Shown here: positions 61,255 through 64,000 of the stretch, one piece after another
How positions within the stretch are numbered: position 1 is the first letter of the stretch
Layout of the letters: each line of letters begins with the position of its first letter
The notes under the pieces: model-generated
Database searches by the model: none
The model's input: only the letters and a program-made list of their open reading frames with translations
What the model was told of the DNA's origin: nothing
Program-made: the position numbers and the translations under genes
From: Crotalaria pallida
Lineage: Eukaryota > Streptophyta > Magnoliopsida > Fabales > Fabaceae
Length of the DNA: 64,000 bases
Direction: 5' to 3'
Assembly (NCBI GenBank): GCA_037953625.1
Contig: CM075651.1
Location: forward strand, 148,816,001 to 148,880,000

Positions 61255-61440
61255 CAGCCGATGTGAGGCTTCCAACACGCCCCCTCCAACGAAGCATGCC
61301 GGACCCATAACAAAGGGCAACTTTTGGCTCATAACAACCGGAAAGAAGTTGGGCTCTGATACTAGGTTTCATCTCGAAACCAATTGACAATTAAAGGAGT
61401 AACTCAACGGGTATTTAAATCATGTCATATATATTACGAG
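61255..61440 (-). mobile_element. TRIM/LTR fragment with primer site
   Basis: The minus strand carries TGTTGGAAGCCTCACATCGG, an LTR-start pattern, and separately TAGTATCAGAGCCCAAC, close to the methionine-tRNA primer site. The order suggests a deleted or rearranged copy. Confidence 0.5.
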
Positions 61441-61833
61441 AAAAACGACTTGGGACTTAAAAAAAAATTACCATTGTTCCTAATGCACCAATCAAGTAAA
61501 CATACCAAACTCTCATCCAATTAAGAATTGAACCATAACAGGAAATGAATCAATACAAAACTCCTACCAAAACAAAGGCCGTAACACAATACAGGAATCA
61601 ACCATAAAAATCACCCAAACAAAACTCAATAATTTTCAACCATGAATTTGCTTACCTCGAAACCAATCTTTTTATCACTTGTCTTTTTCATGATTCGCTG
61701 TTGAAAAAACCTATAAACAGTATTTGTACGATATACCTCCCCCCCTTTTTTTTTGATAATGATATACCTCCCTTTAGTAACACATAAAATGAGTGCAAGA
61801 GGCACTCTCATGACAGGTTGGACTTTTATTTTA

Positions 61834-62323
61834 GGCTTATTTATGGTTTTAGTCCCTGAAAATATTTTTGACTTTGACTCATCCTTAATTATTTTGAAAA
61901 TTTGGTTTTAGTCCCTGCCGTCAGGAAAAATTAGTTAATTGCTAATGTAGTTAACAAAACGTCACATCAGCATACACGTGTGCAAGTATTGCATGTCATC
62001 GATAGGATGACGTAAATGATTCAAACCCGCAGAAGCAAAAGAGCTAAGGCCCAACCAAAATGTGTTTGTGGATTGGGCTATGACCCTTTTGCTCCTGCGA
62101 GTCCGGATCATCCACATCATCCTACCATGACATTTCATACTTGCACACGTGTATGTTGATGTGACGTTTTGTTAGTCACGTAAGTAGTTAAAGGATTTTT
62201 CTTAATAACAAGGATCAAAACCAAATTTTCAAAATAATTAAGGATGAGTCAAGGTCAAAAAAACTTCTAGGGACCAAAATCAAAACACTTCCAACTTTCA
62301 AGGACTAAATACATAAATAAACC
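61834..62323. mobile_element. Near-perfect fold-back MULE derivative, 490 bp
   Basis: Arms of about 240 bases: GGCTTATTTATG...AACGTCACATCAGCATACAC, GTGTGCAAGTAT and AGGCCCAA at the left have complements CATAAATAAACC, ACTTGCACACGTGTATG and TTGGGCT at the right. Likely 9-bp duplication TTTATTTTA (61825-61833) and TTTATTTAA (62324-62332), one mismatch. Confidence 0.87.
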
Positions 62324-62332
62324 TTTATTTAA

Positions 62333-63687
62333 TTCCTAATGAAATCTTCTGGAAGTAATGTCCATATTGAATTTAAAATTTCACCCTAAAAAAAAGAGAA
62401 TTTAAAAATAAAGCATTTGGTTTTTGCCTTTTCCTATTATATATGTTCAATGATTTTTTGAAAAAATTAAAAACAATTCATAAAAAATATAATTATATCA
62501 CCTACTCCTATTAAAATAAGAAATATTAACCCTGTTCCTAAATATTTGGCATTTTAAGAAAAAAGTTATGTTCTTATATAACTGTGACTCTAGAAATCAA
62601 ATACAATATCAATTACTATTTTTTACAATTTTATTTACATCTAATTAATAGGAAAGTTAATAAGTGAAAAGAAAATAACTAATTACTATATAAAGATAAA
62701 GAGTAAAATAGATAAAAACGAACATTGATTTAAAAAAAAAAACATATTAAATATATTTCAAAAAACATACTATTAAATTTATTTCTTAATTTATGTGTAC
62801 TTATTTAAATAACAGTTATAAAGGAGATGAAAGTTTGTCATTTTCTTGGAAAAACTAACTTTTTAGGAATCCCTAAACATATGTGTAGGGCACACTATGA
62901 AAAATCATTATCATCATAGAGCATTATTTTATTTTTTTTGGGTTTAATAGAGCATTATTTATTAGTGTTATTATTATTATTATTATTACTAACTACAAGC
63001 TAAGCATAAACTTCTTTTAAGTAACATTTTTTTTTTTTTTTTTGACTGAACTTCTTAAGTAGCATGATAAGACAGCGAACTAAAAAATCGGAGCCTTATC
63101 CAAAAAATGATTACTTAGCTTGAGATGCAACATGTGATTTGGTTTTGTTTTCCACATCAGTAGCTACTGATTGCAAAATTTGTAGGAGGGCAAAATGCAG
63201 ACAGTCATGCATGTTCCATTATTCTTTCCCAACTCGGCCATGTTCTAATAATAAAACCCCATTCCCATCGAACACACAGCCATATGAAACACCTAAAGCC
63301 TAGAGACATTCCCTTTACTACTACTTTGCCTCTCATTCTAGAGATAGCATGTTTTTAAATATCCAATCTCAGGCCCCGCACTTCGATATATATATATGCC
63401 TCTTGCTCGCTATAATCCTCTTTCTATTATTCTTCTTCGTTTAAGTTGAAGCAAAAATGAAGTAAATGAATGACGATAGATTGTGATATCAAAGTAATAT
63501 GTGTATTACTAGTTTTTTTTTATTATTATTATTAGGCAAATGCCCCTTTGCACTTGTTAATAATCCAACTATAGTAAAAGTCTATTAAAACTTACATTTT
63601 TTTTTTGGATTTTCAAGAGATTAAATGATGTGCATTTATTATTGTAGTAACCTTGATAAATGTCCTTGGAGCATTTGTTAACAAGAC

Positions 63688-63688
<1 letters not shown>
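62333..63688. other. AT-rich spacer, no gene recognised
   Basis: 63060-63450 is less AT-rich and contains a TATATATATATGCC box near 63389, which could be part of a promoter, but no coding sequence follows inside the window. (ATT)n runs at 62968-62989 and 63520-63534. Confidence 0.4.

Positions 63689-63720
<32 letters not shown>
63689..63720. repeat. (ATT)n microsatellite
   Basis: About ten ATT units directly before the fold-back arms. Confidence 0.95.
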
Positions 63721-63721
63721 G

Positions 63722-64000
63722 AGTGAAGACCCATTTTGGTCCCTATCGATTTTTCACAATACCAATTTGGTCCCTGACAATTCATAATACCACATTTAGT
63801 CCCTCAAAAAAAAATTTCATACCAATTTTGTCCCTAACCTTTTTTCCATACCAATTTCGTCCCTCAAGATTTTTTTTCATACCAACTTGGTCCCTCAATT
63901 TTAAGGATCAAATTGGTACATATGAAAATCTTGAGGGACTAAATTGATACGAAAAAAAGTTGAGGGACCAAATTGGTATGAATTTTTTTTTTTTGAGGCA
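63722..64000. mobile_element. Fold-back element with repeated TTGGTCCCT units, cut by the window end
   Basis: Five or six ACCAATTTGGTCCCT-type units point one way up to about 63900, then AGGGACYAAATTGRTA units point the other way to the end. The second arm is incomplete. The open frame over the first arm is not a gene. Confidence 0.75.

Overview
The window is nuclear DNA from a flowering plant, most likely a legume. The evidence is spliced plant genes (a chloroplast glutamyl-tRNA reductase and a DTX48/49-type MATE carrier), plant LINEs with an RNase H domain, Ty1/copia and Mutator-like (MULE) elements, Stowaway MITEs, tRNA-derived SINEs and very AT-rich spacers. The legume placement is an inference from the look of the repeats and proteins; I cannot name the species.

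Three host genes are supported. They are HEMA1 (minus strand, three exons, 19468-21982), a small two-exon gene for a 138-residue N-terminally anchored protein with a KKVRF motif (plus strand, 28302-29084), and a two-exon MATE transporter (minus strand, 56936-58816). They look independent, with their own introns and long repeat-filled spacers between them.

The rest is mostly transposon-derived. 1-4757 is a plant LINE cut by the window start and disabled by one frameshift and two stop codons. 7215-15650 is a nest of three elements. The outer element has long inverted ends. Inside it sits a 7.5-kb MULE (7460-14975) with 223-224-bp inverted ends and a 9-bp target duplication. Inside the MULE transposase gene sits a 1690-bp solo copia LTR with a 5-bp target duplication. 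The MULE carries a second, convergently transcribed gene for a GRF-type zinc-finger/membrane protein, an arrangement like the mudrA/mudrB pair of maize MuDR; this is the most interesting item here. 24755-26345 and 35131-35886 are LINE pieces. 29188-31098 is a 1.9-kb MULE-type element with a perfect 9-bp duplication, directly behind the small gene. 44384-50525 is a complete-ended copia retrotransposon with 446-bp LTRs but decayed coding sequence.

Smaller insertions fill the spacers: Stowaway-like MITEs, SINEs (two with clear target duplications), fold-back MULE derivatives (16765-17282, 29940-30260, 36216-36684, 61834-62323, and one running off the window end at 63722), TRIM-like LTR pieces, and AT, ATT and GT microsatellites. 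Several are nested, so relative insertion order can be read directly.
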